Source of the DNA: CAWKGV01 sp963849305
Lineage (GTDB): Bacteria > Pseudomonadota > Alphaproteobacteria > Acetobacterales > Acetobacteraceae
Direction: 5' to 3'
Assembly: GCA_963849305.1 (NCBI GenBank)
Contig: CAWKGV010000001.1
Coordinates: 248,001-312,000 of the forward strand
Length of the DNA stretch: 64,000 nucleotides
Numbering within the stretch: the first letter of the stretch is position 1; every line of letters begins with the position of its first letter. Position numbers and translations under genes: made by a program. The notes below the pieces were generated by a model. That model was not told the DNA's origin. It made no database searches and saw nothing but the letters and a program-made list of their open reading frames with translations. Of this stretch, positions 26,008-34,905 are shown one piece after another.

Positions 26008-26126
26008 CCGTCATGCCCGCGAAGGCGAGCATCCACGACTTCGGTGCCGTGAGCTAGTCGTGGATGGTCGGCCTTAGCCTGTCCTCGGGCCGGCCTTCGG
26101 CCGGACCCGGGGGCCGACCATGACGG
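26008..26126. repeat. Long nested intergenic palindrome
   Basis: Nested inverted repeats: ccgtcatg (26008) with catgacgg (26119), atccacgact (26031) with agtcgtggat (26056), atggtcggcc (26064) with ggccgaccat (26112), and ccggcc-ttc-ggccgg (26090-26104). The element separates the cytochrome c gene from the secreted unknown. Part of it (atggtcggc...gccgaccat) recurs at 39794-39815. Confidence 0.75.
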
Positions 26127-26148
26127 AGAAAAGTCCGTCGGGATCACG

Positions 26149-26694
26149 TCACTTCTTCCCCGGCTCCGCCGTCGCCGCCGTCGCCGGGCTGTGCTCGTAA
26201 ACGTCGCACACTCGCGAGTGCGTGCCGTAGAACGCCTGGCACTCGGCGAGGGTCGGTTCATCCCCCCGACCCTTGATCGTGGCGATCACGTAGTCGGCCA
26301 CAGCGTCGATCTCGCTCGGACGAAGGAAATTGTTCGGCTCAGGCGGCATGTTCTTACCAGCCTCGGCCTTGGTCATGCCGTAGCATTTGTGCTCAGGCGT
26401 GTAGGCGTCGCGCAGGTGGTACGGCATTCCGGTGCCGGGCCGCCCGCAAGTGATGGTTTGGATGATCTGCTCGCGGTCCAATTGCGTCTTGCGCAGATTT
26501 GCCGCAGCGCCGCCATAGCCGCCGCCGCCCTTGCCGAACCATTGGTGGCATCCGGCGCAATTCACCCGATAGATGCGCTTGCCCGCCTCGGTCGCGGACG
26601 ACTCAGCCGGCGCGTGCGCCCCGTGTAGAAACGGGAGTGCGCCGAGGCCGATCAGACAAATCAGCCGCAGGGTCGCGTTGGTCCGTGCTTTCAT
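26149..26694 (-). CDS. Periplasmic c-type cytochrome
   Basis: A 181-residue protein with a signal peptide and one heme-binding CAGCH (in VNCAGCHQWFGKG), followed by QTITCGRPGTGMPYH and KNMPPEPNNFLRPSEID, which supply the candidate axial Met. It has the usual look of the cytochrome encoded next to PQQ alcohol dehydrogenases, where it takes electrons from PQQ and passes them towards the terminal oxidase. It lies 65 bp downstream of the PQQ dehydrogenase on the same strand, so co-transcription is likely. Confidence 0.9.
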   Translation of the reverse strand: MKARTNATLRLICLIGLGALPFLHGAHAPAESSATEAGKRIYRVNCAGCHQWFGKGGGGYGGAAANLRKTQLDREQIIQTITCGRPGTGMPYHLRDAYTPEHKCYGMTKAEAGKNMPPEPNNFLRPSEIDAVADYVIATIKGRGDEPTLAECQAFYGTHSRVCDVYEHSPATAATAEPGKK

Positions 26695-26759
26695 GGATCG
26701 GGCTCATGCCGCCCCGCCGACCGCCCCCGAGGGGCGACGGCGGAGCGGTCTCAGGCGGG

Positions 26760-28547
26760 TTATTCGCTGAACACGTAGAGCGTCGAGCCGGGCTGAATTC
26801 TCTTCAGATCAGGCGTCGAATCGATGAACCACTTGTCCCATGCGCCGCCCTGACCCACCAGCAGGGCGATGTATTCCTTGCCGTCCACACTAAAGGCCAT
26901 CGGCGGGGCAGACACACCGCCTCCGGTGTTGAACTCCCACATCTTCTGGAGCGTCTTGGCGTCGGCGGCGATCACCTTGCCGTCGGGCTGGCCGAAGAAC
27001 ACCAGCGACGGCGTAGCGAGCATTCCACCCAGCATCGGATAGGGTAGTTCCAGCTTGCCGGCCTGCTTGCCCGTGGTCACGTCCACCGCGGTGACGCTGC
27101 CGGTGATGCGGTACGGATTGCTCGGGCCGCCGCCGGTCCAGGTCTCGCGCGGCTTCCACGTTCCAGGTTTGGAGGGCTGCTCGGTGATGTCGTTGCAACT
27201 CTCGATTACCGGGATGTACCACAGATGCAGGTTCGGGTTGTACGCGGTCGGCGGCCAGTTCTTGCCGCCCATGTTGCCCGGGCAGATCTTGACCTTCAGG
27301 TCGGTCAGGCTCGGCGCGATCGCATAGCCCTGCACCGGCTTCTTTGGGTCGTACTCGACCGGTTTGCCGGTCTCCGGATCGACGCCCTTGGTCCAGTTGA
27401 CCGTCTTCACGAACGGGAGCGCCCATAGGAACTTGCCGCTGTCGCGATCCAAGGCGTAGCCGAAGCCGTTGCGGTCCGCCTCTAGATCGATGTGCTTGCC
27501 GTTTGGCAGGTCGGCCAACACGTTCTCCGACACGCTGTCGTAATCGTACGGATCGTTTGGCGTATGCTGGAAGTGCCACTTGATCTTGCCGCTGTCCGGA
27601 TCGACCGCCAACGTGCTATCGGTGTAAAGGTTGTCGCCCGGGCGGTAGGAATTGTCCCAGTCTGGGCCCGGGTTGCCGACGCCCCAATAGAGCGTATTGG
27701 TGCGCGGGTCGTAGCTGCCGGTGACCCAGCTGGAGCCGCCTCCGTTGGCCGCGGCATCGTTGTTGCCGCCCCAGGTGTCGTAGCCGGGATCGCCCTTGCC
27801 AGGAATGGTGTAGGTCCGCCAGATCTCCTTGCCGGTCTTGAGGTCGGTCGCCGCGATCCACCCCCGGATACCGTATTCCGCGCCCGACACACCGCTGATC
27901 GCCTCATCCTTGATCACCAGCGGCGCGGCGGTGATCACCTCGCCCTTGTCGGGATTGGCGACCTGGCGTTGCCAGGCGATCTGGCCGCTGTCCTTCTTGG
28001 TGGCGATCAGGCGCCCGTCCAGCGTGTGCGAGATTACCAGATCGTCCCACAGCGCGACGCCGCGATTGTCCACGCCGCAGCATGCGACGGCGCCCGCCCA
28101 GTCATGGTCGGTCTTCGGGTCCATCTTCCACAGCAGGTTTCCCTGCCCGCCATGCGTGTCGATTTTATAGACCGAGCCCCAGCCGTCGGTGACATAAAGG
28201 AAGCCGTCGTTCGCGATCGGCGTGCCCTCCAGCCCGCCATGCGACCAGATGCCGCCGCCCTCGACGCCGCCTAGTTGCAGCGTCCAGGCCACCTTCAGGT
28301 TTTTCACGGTATCGCGGTTGATCTGGTCGAGCGGCGAGAACCGCTGGGCGGAGAGATCCTTGTGGTTGGTGAGCCAATTGCCCTGCTCGCTGTCGGCCTG
28401 CAATAGGCGCTGCTGGGTCACGGCCGGATCCTGCTGGGGCGCGGACTGGTTCGCCGCCCAAGCCGACCCGCACAACGCACCGATCGCCACACCGCACGCC
28501 AGCGCCGCTATCCGCGACGACGCGGATACACGCCTGATCCCGATCAT
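26760..28547 (-). CDS. PQQ-dependent methanol/ethanol-type dehydrogenase
   Basis: A 595-residue periplasmic quinoprotein; no fused cytochrome domain. GGAGGAA before ATG 28547 sets the start and a signal peptide ends near SAWAAN. The eight-bladed propeller shows repeated tryptophan-docking motifs. The vicinal disulfide (Cys156-Cys157, in AVACCGVDN) and the catalytic aspartate region (DPYDYDSVSEN) are present. In that region Asp335 is followed two residues later by Asp337; an Asp in this second position is the hallmark of lanthanide-using XoxF and ExaF/PedH enzymes, where calcium enzymes have Ala, Ser or Thr. Electrons should go to the cytochrome encoded next door. Substrate unknown; PQQ synthesis genes are not in the window. 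Confidence 0.92.
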   Translation of the reverse strand: MIGIRRVSASSRIAALACGVAIGALCGSAWAANQSAPQQDPAVTQQRLLQADSEQGNWLTNHKDLSAQRFSPLDQINRDTVKNLKVAWTLQLGGVEGGGIWSHGGLEGTPIANDGFLYVTDGWGSVYKIDTHGGQGNLLWKMDPKTDHDWAGAVACCGVDNRGVALWDDLVISHTLDGRLIATKKDSGQIAWQRQVANPDKGEVITAAPLVIKDEAISGVSGAEYGIRGWIAATDLKTGKEIWRTYTIPGKGDPGYDTWGGNNDAAANGGGSSWVTGSYDPRTNTLYWGVGNPGPDWDNSYRPGDNLYTDSTLAVDPDSGKIKWHFQHTPNDPYDYDSVSENVLADLPNGKHIDLEADRNGFGYALDRDSGKFLWALPFVKTVNWTKGVDPETGKPVEYDPKKPVQGYAIAPSLTDLKVKICPGNMGGKNWPPTAYNPNLHLWYIPVIESCNDITEQPSKPGTWKPRETWTGGGPSNPYRITGSVTAVDVTTGKQAGKLELPYPMLGGMLATPSLVFFGQPDGKVIAADAKTLQKMWEFNTGGGVSAPPMAFSVDGKEYIALLVGQGGAWDKWFIDSTPDLKRIQPGSTLYVFSE

Positions 28548-28635
28548 GCCCGGTTCCTCCCCTTCGTCTTGCGAGGTTTCAAGAACGTGGCGCGCTCGCA
28601 ACCTCGCTGTCAAGCGGCCGGCGTGCGTCGGCACG

Positions 28636-29511
28636 TCAGAACGGCACGTCCCCGCGCACCGTGATCCGGGTCATGATCCGCGTTTCGGCCGGATAGTCAT
28701 TGATGGCGAAATGCTGGGTGCAACGATTGTCCCAGAAGGCGAGCGAGCCCGTCTCCCAGCGGAAGCGGCAGGTGAACTCGGGCCGGGTCGAGTGGCGCAT
28801 GAGGAAGCCGATCAGCGGCTCGCTCTCCTCATCGGTCATGCCCTCGAACCGCTGCACGTGCCCGCCGATATAGAGCGCTTTGCGTCCGGTCTCGGGATGC
28901 GTGCGCACCAGCGGGTGGACGCTGGTGGTCTGCACGTCGCCCGGATCCTTCACCTTCATGCTGCCCATCTGGTCGGGATAGAAATCCTTGCGCGAGCGCC
29001 CACCGTGACCCTTGAAATTATCTCCCATGCACACAGTTTCCAGTTGCTCCAGCACCGCGCGCATCGCTTCGGACAGGCTCTCATAGGCAAGATATTGATT
29101 GGTGAACATCGTGTCGCCGCCGGCCGAGGGCACCTCCCGCGCATAGAGGATCGTTCCCATCGCGGGCTTGGGCGAGAACATCTGGTCGGTGTGCCAGGAG
29201 CCGCCGAAATTCTTCTTGTCGGTCGGCCGCTTGATGATTTCCAGCACCTCCGGATGGTCTGGCATCCCTTCCATGAAGGGATGCAGATGGATCTCGCCCC
29301 AGCGGCGCGCGAAGGCGAGCTGGGTCTCCGGGGTGAGCGTCTGGTTGCGAAAGAAAATGACCAGATGCTCGAGCAACGCGGCGCGGATCTCCGCCAGCAC
29401 CTCATCGGGAAGCTCCCGCGACAAGTCCGCGCCCTCGATCTCGGCGCCGAGCGCCCCGGCGATGCGATGGGCGGTGATGTGGCGGTATTGGCTGTTGCGG
29501 ATCTGGTTCAT
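28636..29511 (-). CDS. TauD/TfdA-family Fe(II)/2-oxoglutarate dioxygenase
   Basis: A 291-residue non-heme iron dioxygenase. The facial triad is in SWHTDQMFS (His, Asp) and CTQHFAIND (His); the 2-oxoglutarate-binding arginine is in ETRIMTRITVRG near the C-terminus. GGAGGGGG precedes ATG 29511. Family members hydroxylate taurine, 2,4-D, alkylsulfates or other small acids, releasing a side group. It begins the run that continues with the PQQ dehydrogenase (88 bp downstream), so it could supply or share the alcohol substrate. Confidence 0.9.
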   Translation of the reverse strand: MNQIRNSQYRHITAHRIAGALGAEIEGADLSRELPDEVLAEIRAALLEHLVIFFRNQTLTPETQLAFARRWGEIHLHPFMEGMPDHPEVLEIIKRPTDKKNFGGSWHTDQMFSPKPAMGTILYAREVPSAGGDTMFTNQYLAYESLSEAMRAVLEQLETVCMGDNFKGHGGRSRKDFYPDQMGSMKVKDPGDVQTTSVHPLVRTHPETGRKALYIGGHVQRFEGMTDEESEPLIGFLMRHSTRPEFTCRFRWETGSLAFWDNRCTQHFAINDYPAETRIMTRITVRGDVPF

Positions 29512-29865
29512 GGGACCGGCCCCCTCCGACACGCGGCGTCGCCAGCATGACCCGGAACCGACGAGCTGCAAAGCCCGGCGATATCAGATCAGCGGCCCTT
29601 TGACTGACTTGACCAACTCCAGACGCGGGTAGGGCGGTGCGCGCGGCCTCACCCAACCCTCTCCCCAAAAGGCCCCGCCAGGGGATTAGAGGCCGGTGGC
29701 CAACAATCTCCCCTGCCCTTGTGGCAGGGGTTGGTGGGAGGGGTCGAACAGGCTGAACAAGCGGTCAGGCAAAAGGGCCGCTGGCAAAAGGGCCGCCGAT
29801 ATGAACTCGTATCCGTTCGCGAAGCCGGTGGTCGGGCGTCATCAGCCGAAGCTCGGCTGCCCGCA
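29512..29865. other. Intergenic region with C-rich inverted repeats
   Basis: 354 bp without a convincing gene, between the dioxygenase start and the RTX gene end. It holds cccaaccctctccccaaaagg and, at 29710-29730, a perfect 8-bp hairpin. A possible in-frame stretch of Arg/Lys/Gly codons (29696-29887) has no ribosome site and is not believed. Confidence 0.5.
29710..29730. terminator. Hairpin downstream of the RTX gene
   Basis: Perfect stem cccctgcc/ggcagggg with a 5-base loop (cttgt), about 135 bp past the end of the RTX-type gene on its strand. It is C/G-rich and without a T-run. It belongs to a family of C-rich palindromes found at several gene ends here, so it could be a repeat rather than a terminator. 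Confidence 0.4.
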
Positions 29866-32001
29866 TCAGGCCAGCGTCAGTGCGTGATGCGCCAGCAGGT
29901 CCGACAGGCTCGCGTTCACGCCGTTCAGGACCGCGATCGCGCGCGCGGCGCCGCCAGCCGGGGCGTTGACCTCCAGCCAGGTATTGCCGCCGACCGTCTG
30001 GGTGGTCAGCAGCTTCGAGAGATCGGCGACAGCAGCGTGCGGGATGGTGTCGGCGAATGCGCTGCTCAGGTCGAGCACATCGCCATTGGTCAGGCCGAAA
30101 TTGAAGATCTGGTCAATGCCCTGGCCGGGCGCGTTTAGCACGAAGGTATCGAACCCGGCGCCGCCATAGATCAGGTTCATCTTCGCCGCCGGCCCCGCGT
30201 CGATCAGGTTGTGTGAGCCCGACACCCGGATCGTGTCGTCGCCGCCTTGCGCGCGCACGACGTTGTAGCCGCCGCCAGTCAGCACCACCAGGTCGTTGCC
30301 GCCGCCAAGGTTCACCTCGTTGCCGGCGCCGCCCAGCTTGACGAAATCCGCGCCATTCCCAAGCGTCACGTCGGTCTCGCCCTGGCCGCCAAACACCAGG
30401 TCGTTGCCGCTGCCGGCGACGACCCGATTGAACGCGCCCTCAAGCGAGATCACGTCGTCGCCATTCCCGGCCGTGATCGCGGCGCCGCCAATGCGGGCCA
30501 CGACCTTGTCGTCGCCGCCGCCGAGGAGGACGGTGTTGACCCCCCAGTCGCCGAGCCAGCCTTGCTGGTCCGCGGCCGCATCCAGCACTACCACATCATC
30601 GCCGCTTCCGACCGTCACATGGTTGCCGGCGCCGGCCACCTTGACCATGTCCAGGCCGTTGCCGAGCGTCACGTCGGTCTGGCCCTGACTGCCGAACACC
30701 AGGTCGTTTCCATTGCCCGCGACCACTTGATTAAGTGTGCTATCGAGCGACACGACATCATTGCCGTTGCCCGCCACGACCGCTGACAGGCCACCGCGCG
30801 CGTTCACTGTGTCGTTGCCGTTGCCAACCACCACGGTATCGACGGCGCCGACGTATCGCAGGTCCGGCCCGGACGCTCCAGCGGTTGACTGGAGTTGGAG
30901 ACTGCCGACGCCGTTGCCATTGCTGTTGCCGCTGAGCGAGCCGAGATTGCCGTTGCCGTTCAGGTTGCCGCTATCGTTGGCGGTGACGAGATTGCCGTTC
31001 AGGTTGCCGTCGGTGCTGCCCAGGTTGCCGTTGCCGTCGTCGCCCCCATCCGCCTTGCCGCGATCGTCGAGACCGTTCAGGTCGCCGTCGAGCGCCCCGA
31101 GATTGTCGTTGCCGTCACCCGAGCCGCCGTTCGCGTCGCCGTCGAACGCGCCCACGTTGCCGTTGCCGCTGCAAGCGCCGCTGACCACGTCGCCATCGAA
31201 GGCACCGATATTGCCGTCGCCATCGGACGAGGCGGTATCGCCCAGCCCGTCGAAGGCGCCGATATTGCCGTTGCCGGCACTGAATGCGCCGATGTCGCCG
31301 CTGCCGGCGGCGAAGGGCCCGACAGCGCCAGTGTCGCCGCAGGCGAACGGCGCGGCGGAGAGGACGAGATCGAGGCCGCCGATCGCCACTTGGTACGATC
31401 GCAGGCCGACATCGATCGTGGCGGTGCCTTGCCCGGCGACCACTGTGTCGTTGCCGTTGCCGAGCACGATGGTGTTGATGGCGCCGCCGAGCGAAACGGT
31501 GTCGTTGCCGTTTCCGAGGCGGACGGTGCCGATGCCGTCGCCGCCGCGAACCGTGTCATTGCCATCGCCGCCGACGACGGTGTTCGCGATCCCGGCGAGA
31601 TCGACGCGGTCGCTGCCGTTGCCCAGTTGGACCGTGGCGAAGCCGCAGCCGGGTGCCACGACATCGTTGCCGTTCCCCAGGGTCACCGTGTCGCGGCTGC
31701 CGCCGAGCGCGACGGTATCGGCGCCATTGCCCAGTGCCACGGTGCTAACGCCGCCACTGGACGCAACCTGGTAGCGGCCGTTGCCGCCCGTGACCAGGCT
31801 TTCCGGGCCAGTGAGCTTGACGGCGCCAGTGCTCCCGGCCAGGGTGACGATCGCCGGTGGGGCATCGGCGATGAGCTGGAAGCCGTCGTCGATCGTGGAC
31901 AGAAGAAAGCCGTCGATTGGCTGGCCCGTGTTTGCACCCGAAGAATGATTGCCCGGCTGGTGGTTGACCGCCGGGGTATGCAACTGATCCGAATTAACCA
32001 T
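29866..32001 (-). CDS. RTX-type secreted protein with embedded Gly-Asn repeat domain
   Basis: A 711-residue acidic protein with no Sec signal; AAGGTGATAAA precedes ATG 32001. Residues 83-195 and 388-600 are RTX-like calcium-binding units (LGNGNDTVSLGG, AGNGNDVVSLD and similar). Between them, residues 234-370 hold six copies of a core GNGN(I/V/L)GAFDG: at 243, 261, 279, 297, 323 and 349, the first four exactly 18 residues apart. The C-terminal 107 residues (YGGAGFDTFVLNAPGQGIDQ, then GDVLDLSSAF) look like the C-terminal secretion domain of type I substrates. No ABC/MFP transporter is in the window. The embedded core is the same as in the three small secreted proteins 5-7 kb away. Probable role: cell-surface or matrix protein. 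Confidence 0.8.
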   Translation of the reverse strand: MVNSDQLHTPAVNHQPGNHSSGANTGQPIDGFLLSTIDDGFQLIADAPPAIVTLAGSTGAVKLTGPESLVTGGNGRYQVASSGGVSTVALGNGADTVALGGSRDTVTLGNGNDVVAPGCGFATVQLGNGSDRVDLAGIANTVVGGDGNDTVRGGDGIGTVRLGNGNDTVSLGGAINTIVLGNGNDTVVAGQGTATIDVGLRSYQVAIGGLDLVLSAAPFACGDTGAVGPFAAGSGDIGAFSAGNGNIGAFDGLGDTASSDGDGNIGAFDGDVVSGACSGNGNVGAFDGDANGGSGDGNDNLGALDGDLNGLDDRGKADGGDDGNGNLGSTDGNLNGNLVTANDSGNLNGNGNLGSLSGNSNGNGVGSLQLQSTAGASGPDLRYVGAVDTVVVGNGNDTVNARGGLSAVVAGNGNDVVSLDSTLNQVVAGNGNDLVFGSQGQTDVTLGNGLDMVKVAGAGNHVTVGSGDDVVVLDAAADQQGWLGDWGVNTVLLGGGDDKVVARIGGAAITAGNGDDVISLEGAFNRVVAGSGNDLVFGGQGETDVTLGNGADFVKLGGAGNEVNLGGGNDLVVLTGGGYNVVRAQGGDDTIRVSGSHNLIDAGPAAKMNLIYGGAGFDTFVLNAPGQGIDQIFNFGLTNGDVLDLSSAFADTIPHAAVADLSKLLTTQTVGGNTWLEVNAPAGGAARAIAVLNGVNASLSDLLAHHALTLA

Positions 32002-32751
32002 TTTATCACCTTCGAGACTAAACCGCCAATGCGGCCCGAGCCCCGATGCGTCTTTCGGGCGAGTTGGGCCTGTGCGGGCCGGTTCTCTCCGGATCGTCGC
32101 GTTTCGTCTATTTAACGAGTTTGCCTAGCCCGAACGGTTAGCCGCCCGCACCGAAGGGATGAGGCGACGTACCAAAATTCATCCTGAAGTCGCATAAATT
32201 AATCATTGCGGATAGGCGCCCGTCTCTTATAGATTGGTTAACGAACGATTGACGCCGGGGGTTGGCCAGCGTGTCAGTGCGCGAACGGGTCCGCCGGTTT
32301 GTGGAGGGAGATGTCGCGATGCGGTTCGACTGCGACTTAAATCAAGCAGGCGCTAGTAGGCTCAAGCGCGCTCGCTTCGGCTGTTGATCGCTTCCAGCTC
32401 GCGCCTCGTGGCGCGCGGCGGGACTGGCGAACAGAGAACTAATCCGGGCCGCTCTGAACGTTTTGGTACCCAAGACTGCATTGTCGCGAGGACAATATGC
32501 GAATCTACAGCACACCTACCGAGAGCCGCGAACAAGCGCACGATGCTCGAAAAACACAACCTTCCCCGAATGCCGCTGTGGCGACCCCTCCCGACAAAAA
32601 TTCTCCTTGCCCGATCGGATCATCCCGGCTAAATCTTACGTTAATCGAGAGTGACAAGGGCTCAATTCGCGCTTTTTCGCGAGTAATGAGACAGCCCTGC
32701 GCTCGATGGCCGGGTCGTCCCTGGACCGCTGCGGCGTGAGGGGAGGGAAAC
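32002..32751. other. Long divergent regulatory region
   Basis: 750 bp between the RTX gene and the divergent LuxR-family gene. The part from about 32150 to 32260 is visibly richer in A/T than its surroundings (for example cataaattaatcattgcgg), as expected for promoters. A short frame at 32384-32632 has no ribosome site and an unremarkable composition. I see no strong palindrome that I could call an operator. Confidence 0.5.
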
Positions 32752-33535
32752 ATGCTCTATCTTCAGGAGTCCGCGCCTGACGCGGAATCCAGTGTCGATG
32801 CGCTCGATCCGGTGAGCCCGCCTCTCTCGGCCATCGCTCTGGTTACCGCGCTTCGTCGGGTTCTGCTCATCGACCCGTTCGCCATGACTAGGCAGTGCCT
32901 GGCGCATATGCTGGAAATGGCGGCGCAAGACTTCGCGGTGGAAGCGGTGGCGGGTCTCGCCGAAGCATCCGCTGTCGCGCCAGACCTCGTGATCCTCAAT
33001 ATCAGGACCGCGCGGGTTGATTGCCCCGAGGTGCTCGGTCAGATCACCGAATTACGGCAGCTCCACGGCGTGGACTTGCCGATCGTGGTGGTAACCGACG
33101 TGGACGACATGCGGGTCGCCATCGGGGCGATCCAACATCAGTTGCGCGGCTACATCCCCACCTCGCTCAATACCGGGATCGCGGTGGCCGCGATTCGGCT
33201 GGTGCTCGCGGGTGGCACCTTCTTTCCGGCGGAGCTGATCGCCCATCGCTCCCCCATTGGTCTTCCGGCCCCGCCATCGTCCAGCGAGCTGGCCAATGGG
33301 GCGGGCCGGCGGGGGGGTCGACAGCTTCGGCTTCACCTGCCGCGAAGCGGAGGTCGTGCGCCTGTTGCGACAAGGCAAGCCGAACAAGATCATCGCCTTC
33401 GAACTCAGCATCTCGGAGAGCACGGTCAAGGTCCACATCCGCAACATCATGAAGAAGCTGAACGCCACCAATCGCACCCAGGTCGTGTTCCTGATCCAGA
33501 AAGCCGGACGGATGGAGATGGCCCAGTTCGGTTAA
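32752..33535 (+). pseudogene. LuxR/NarL-family regulator, frame broken at a G7 tract
   Basis: GGGGAGGGAAAC precedes ATG 32752. The first frame codes for a receiver-like domain (RVLLIDPFAMTRQCLAHML ... DLVILNIRT ... RGYIPTSLNTGIAVAAIRLV). Its phosphoacceptor position is Asn83 instead of Asp. At 33311-33317 there is a run of seven G; after it the original frame makes nonsense, while the +1 frame gives a textbook GerE helix-turn-helix (FTCREAEVVRLLRQGK, then KIIAFELSISESTVKVHIRN) to 33535. With six G the gene would read through as one 260-residue protein. It may be phase-variable, decayed, or a homopolymer error. It lies between the RTX gene and the C39/outer-membrane pair and is their likely regulator. 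Confidence 0.75.
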
Positions 33536-33593
33536 GTGTGACCGCCTAGCCGACTGCTCGCGAGCCAAGTTGGCGCGCGGCATCGCGGCCGGC

Positions 33594-33643
33594 GCGACAA
33601 CCGGGCGGCCCCGGGCAGCGATCCGGGGCCGCCCTGTTGTCGC
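33594..33643. terminator. Very strong bidirectional hairpin
   Basis: A 21-bp stem with one mismatch and an 8-base loop: gcgacaac-c-gggcggccccgg pairs with ccggggccgccc-t-gttgtcgc. It sits between the ends of the convergent LuxR-family gene (33535) and the outer-membrane protein gene (33650), so it should stop transcription from both sides. Confidence 0.75.
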
Positions 33644-33649
33644 GAGATC

Positions 33650-34894
33650 TTAGAACCGGAACGGCAAGGTCAGCATCGCCCGGAAGTCGGGCGAATCGCG
33701 TGTCAGCCCGATATCGAGCGCGGCATCCAGGAACAGCCTCGGCGTGAGCACGCTGCCCACCCCGACTTCCAGGAACGAGAAGGTCTGCTGCGATCCCGGT
33801 GAGGTAACGCCGCCGAACGTCGCCTTCTCCTGGAACGTGGTGTCCCAGGCGAAGCGCAGCGAGGTGTCGGGGCTGGCCGCCAGGTTGACGGAGATCCGGT
33901 ACTCGAAGGCGTCGCCCGGCGTCTGCGACACCCCGGCGATCGTCGCCGGGAAGTTGTGGGTGTAGAAGACCTGTCCGAGGAAAACCAACGGATCCTGCCG
34001 CTTCAGCGCCGTGATCCCCCCGGTCAAGCTGTTGAATCCGCTGCCGGTGCCGACCGCGAACGGAAAGGTGGAGACTTGCGCCTGTGCGAGCGAGGTGCTC
34101 CCGGTCGCCGCCTTATAGCTGGCGCTGAGCAAAACGTCCGGCTGCCAGCCCTTCTCGTGCCAGACTTGCTTCTGCACGGCGAGGGAGATATCCCCGAGTC
34201 CGCCGGCATTGCTGTACCGAGTGGTGGTGCCGGCGAAGGTCGCCTGGCCCAAATCAAGATCGAACGGCACGCGGATGCTCACCTGGGTCTCGTAGGGCAG
34301 GCCAAGGCGGAACCCAAGGCCCCATTCGAGCAGGTCGCGATGGGATCGCTGGGTGAACGGCCCTGTGCTCGTGTTGCCGATCGCGCCAAGGCCGACGAAC
34401 GCCAACTGATCGGTGCTCTGGTACGCAAAGCTGAAATCCGGCACGAATTGCGCGACATAGGGTGGCAGCAGCAACCCGCCCTGATCGACCAGGCTGTTCT
34501 CCAGCGCCCGCGCGATCACCGCCTCCGAAACCTTGGTCTCCGGCGCGGCGGGCTGGGCCGCGACCGTGGGCGGCGGCGCGATCTGCGGTGTGATCTGTGT
34601 TGGCGGCGTCGTGATCGGCGGCGGCAAGACCGACGGGACCGCTGGCTGCGGAACGGGCGCCGGTCGCTCCGCCTGGGCGGTCCGCTTGGGGGTGGCGCGC
34701 TCGCGTCGCGCCTGCCGCTCCAGCGCATCGACGCGTTGGATCAACTGCTTGATCACCGCGTCGCGCTTGTCCAGTTCTTGTTGCAGCTCTTGCGTCGTCG
34801 GCTGCGCGCGGGCCGGTGTGACGGCCAGCGCTCCGGCGGCGGCGGCCCCGCCGAGCATGGGCCCTGCACAGCAAGCGAGAAGACGTGACGCCAT
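33650..34894 (-). CDS. Coiled-coil plus outer-membrane beta-barrel protein (FapF-like channel candidate)
   Basis: A 414-residue protein. CGGAGGGG precedes ATG 34894 and a signal peptide spans residues 1-30 (VTPARAQ). Residues 35-66 are heptad-like (ELQQELDKRDAVIKQLIQRV), 78-118 a Pro-rich linker, and 145-414 a beta-strand-rich domain with GLGDISLAVQKQVWHEKG and repeated amphipathic strands, ending in LPFRF with the terminal Phe of outer-membrane proteins. The domain resembles the Phenol_MetA_deg/transporter group to which Pseudomonas FapF belongs, and FapF also has a coiled coil before its barrel. It lies 11 bp downstream of the C39 lipoprotein gene, certainly in one operon. Its cargo is inferred, not shown. 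Confidence 0.7.
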   Translation of the reverse strand: MASRLLACCAGPMLGGAAAAGALAVTPARAQPTTQELQQELDKRDAVIKQLIQRVDALERQARRERATPKRTAQAERPAPVPQPAVPSVLPPPITTPPTQITPQIAPPPTVAAQPAAPETKVSEAVIARALENSLVDQGGLLLPPYVAQFVPDFSFAYQSTDQLAFVGLGAIGNTSTGPFTQRSHRDLLEWGLGFRLGLPYETQVSIRVPFDLDLGQATFAGTTTRYSNAGGLGDISLAVQKQVWHEKGWQPDVLLSASYKAATGSTSLAQAQVSTFPFAVGTGSGFNSLTGGITALKRQDPLVFLGQVFYTHNFPATIAGVSQTPGDAFEYRISVNLAASPDTSLRFAWDTTFQEKATFGGVTSPGSQQTFSFLEVGVGSVLTPRLFLDAALDIGLTRDSPDFRAMLTLPFRF

Positions 34895-34905
34895 GCGCCC
34901 CTCCG

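Noticed and set aside
29866..32001. Complete type I secretion operon
   Set aside because: Only the substrate is present. No ABC, membrane-fusion or TolC-like gene is seen; the barrel at 33650 is not TolC-like.
30895..32115. Long plus-strand frames opposite the RTX gene
   Set aside because: They are shadows of the Gly/Asn/Asp-rich repeats, without ribosome sites and with Val/Ala-monotonous products.
32384..32632. Small plus-strand frame in the RTX/LuxR gap
   Set aside because: No ribosome site, no conserved-looking pattern, and overlapping frames of similar length exist on both strands.
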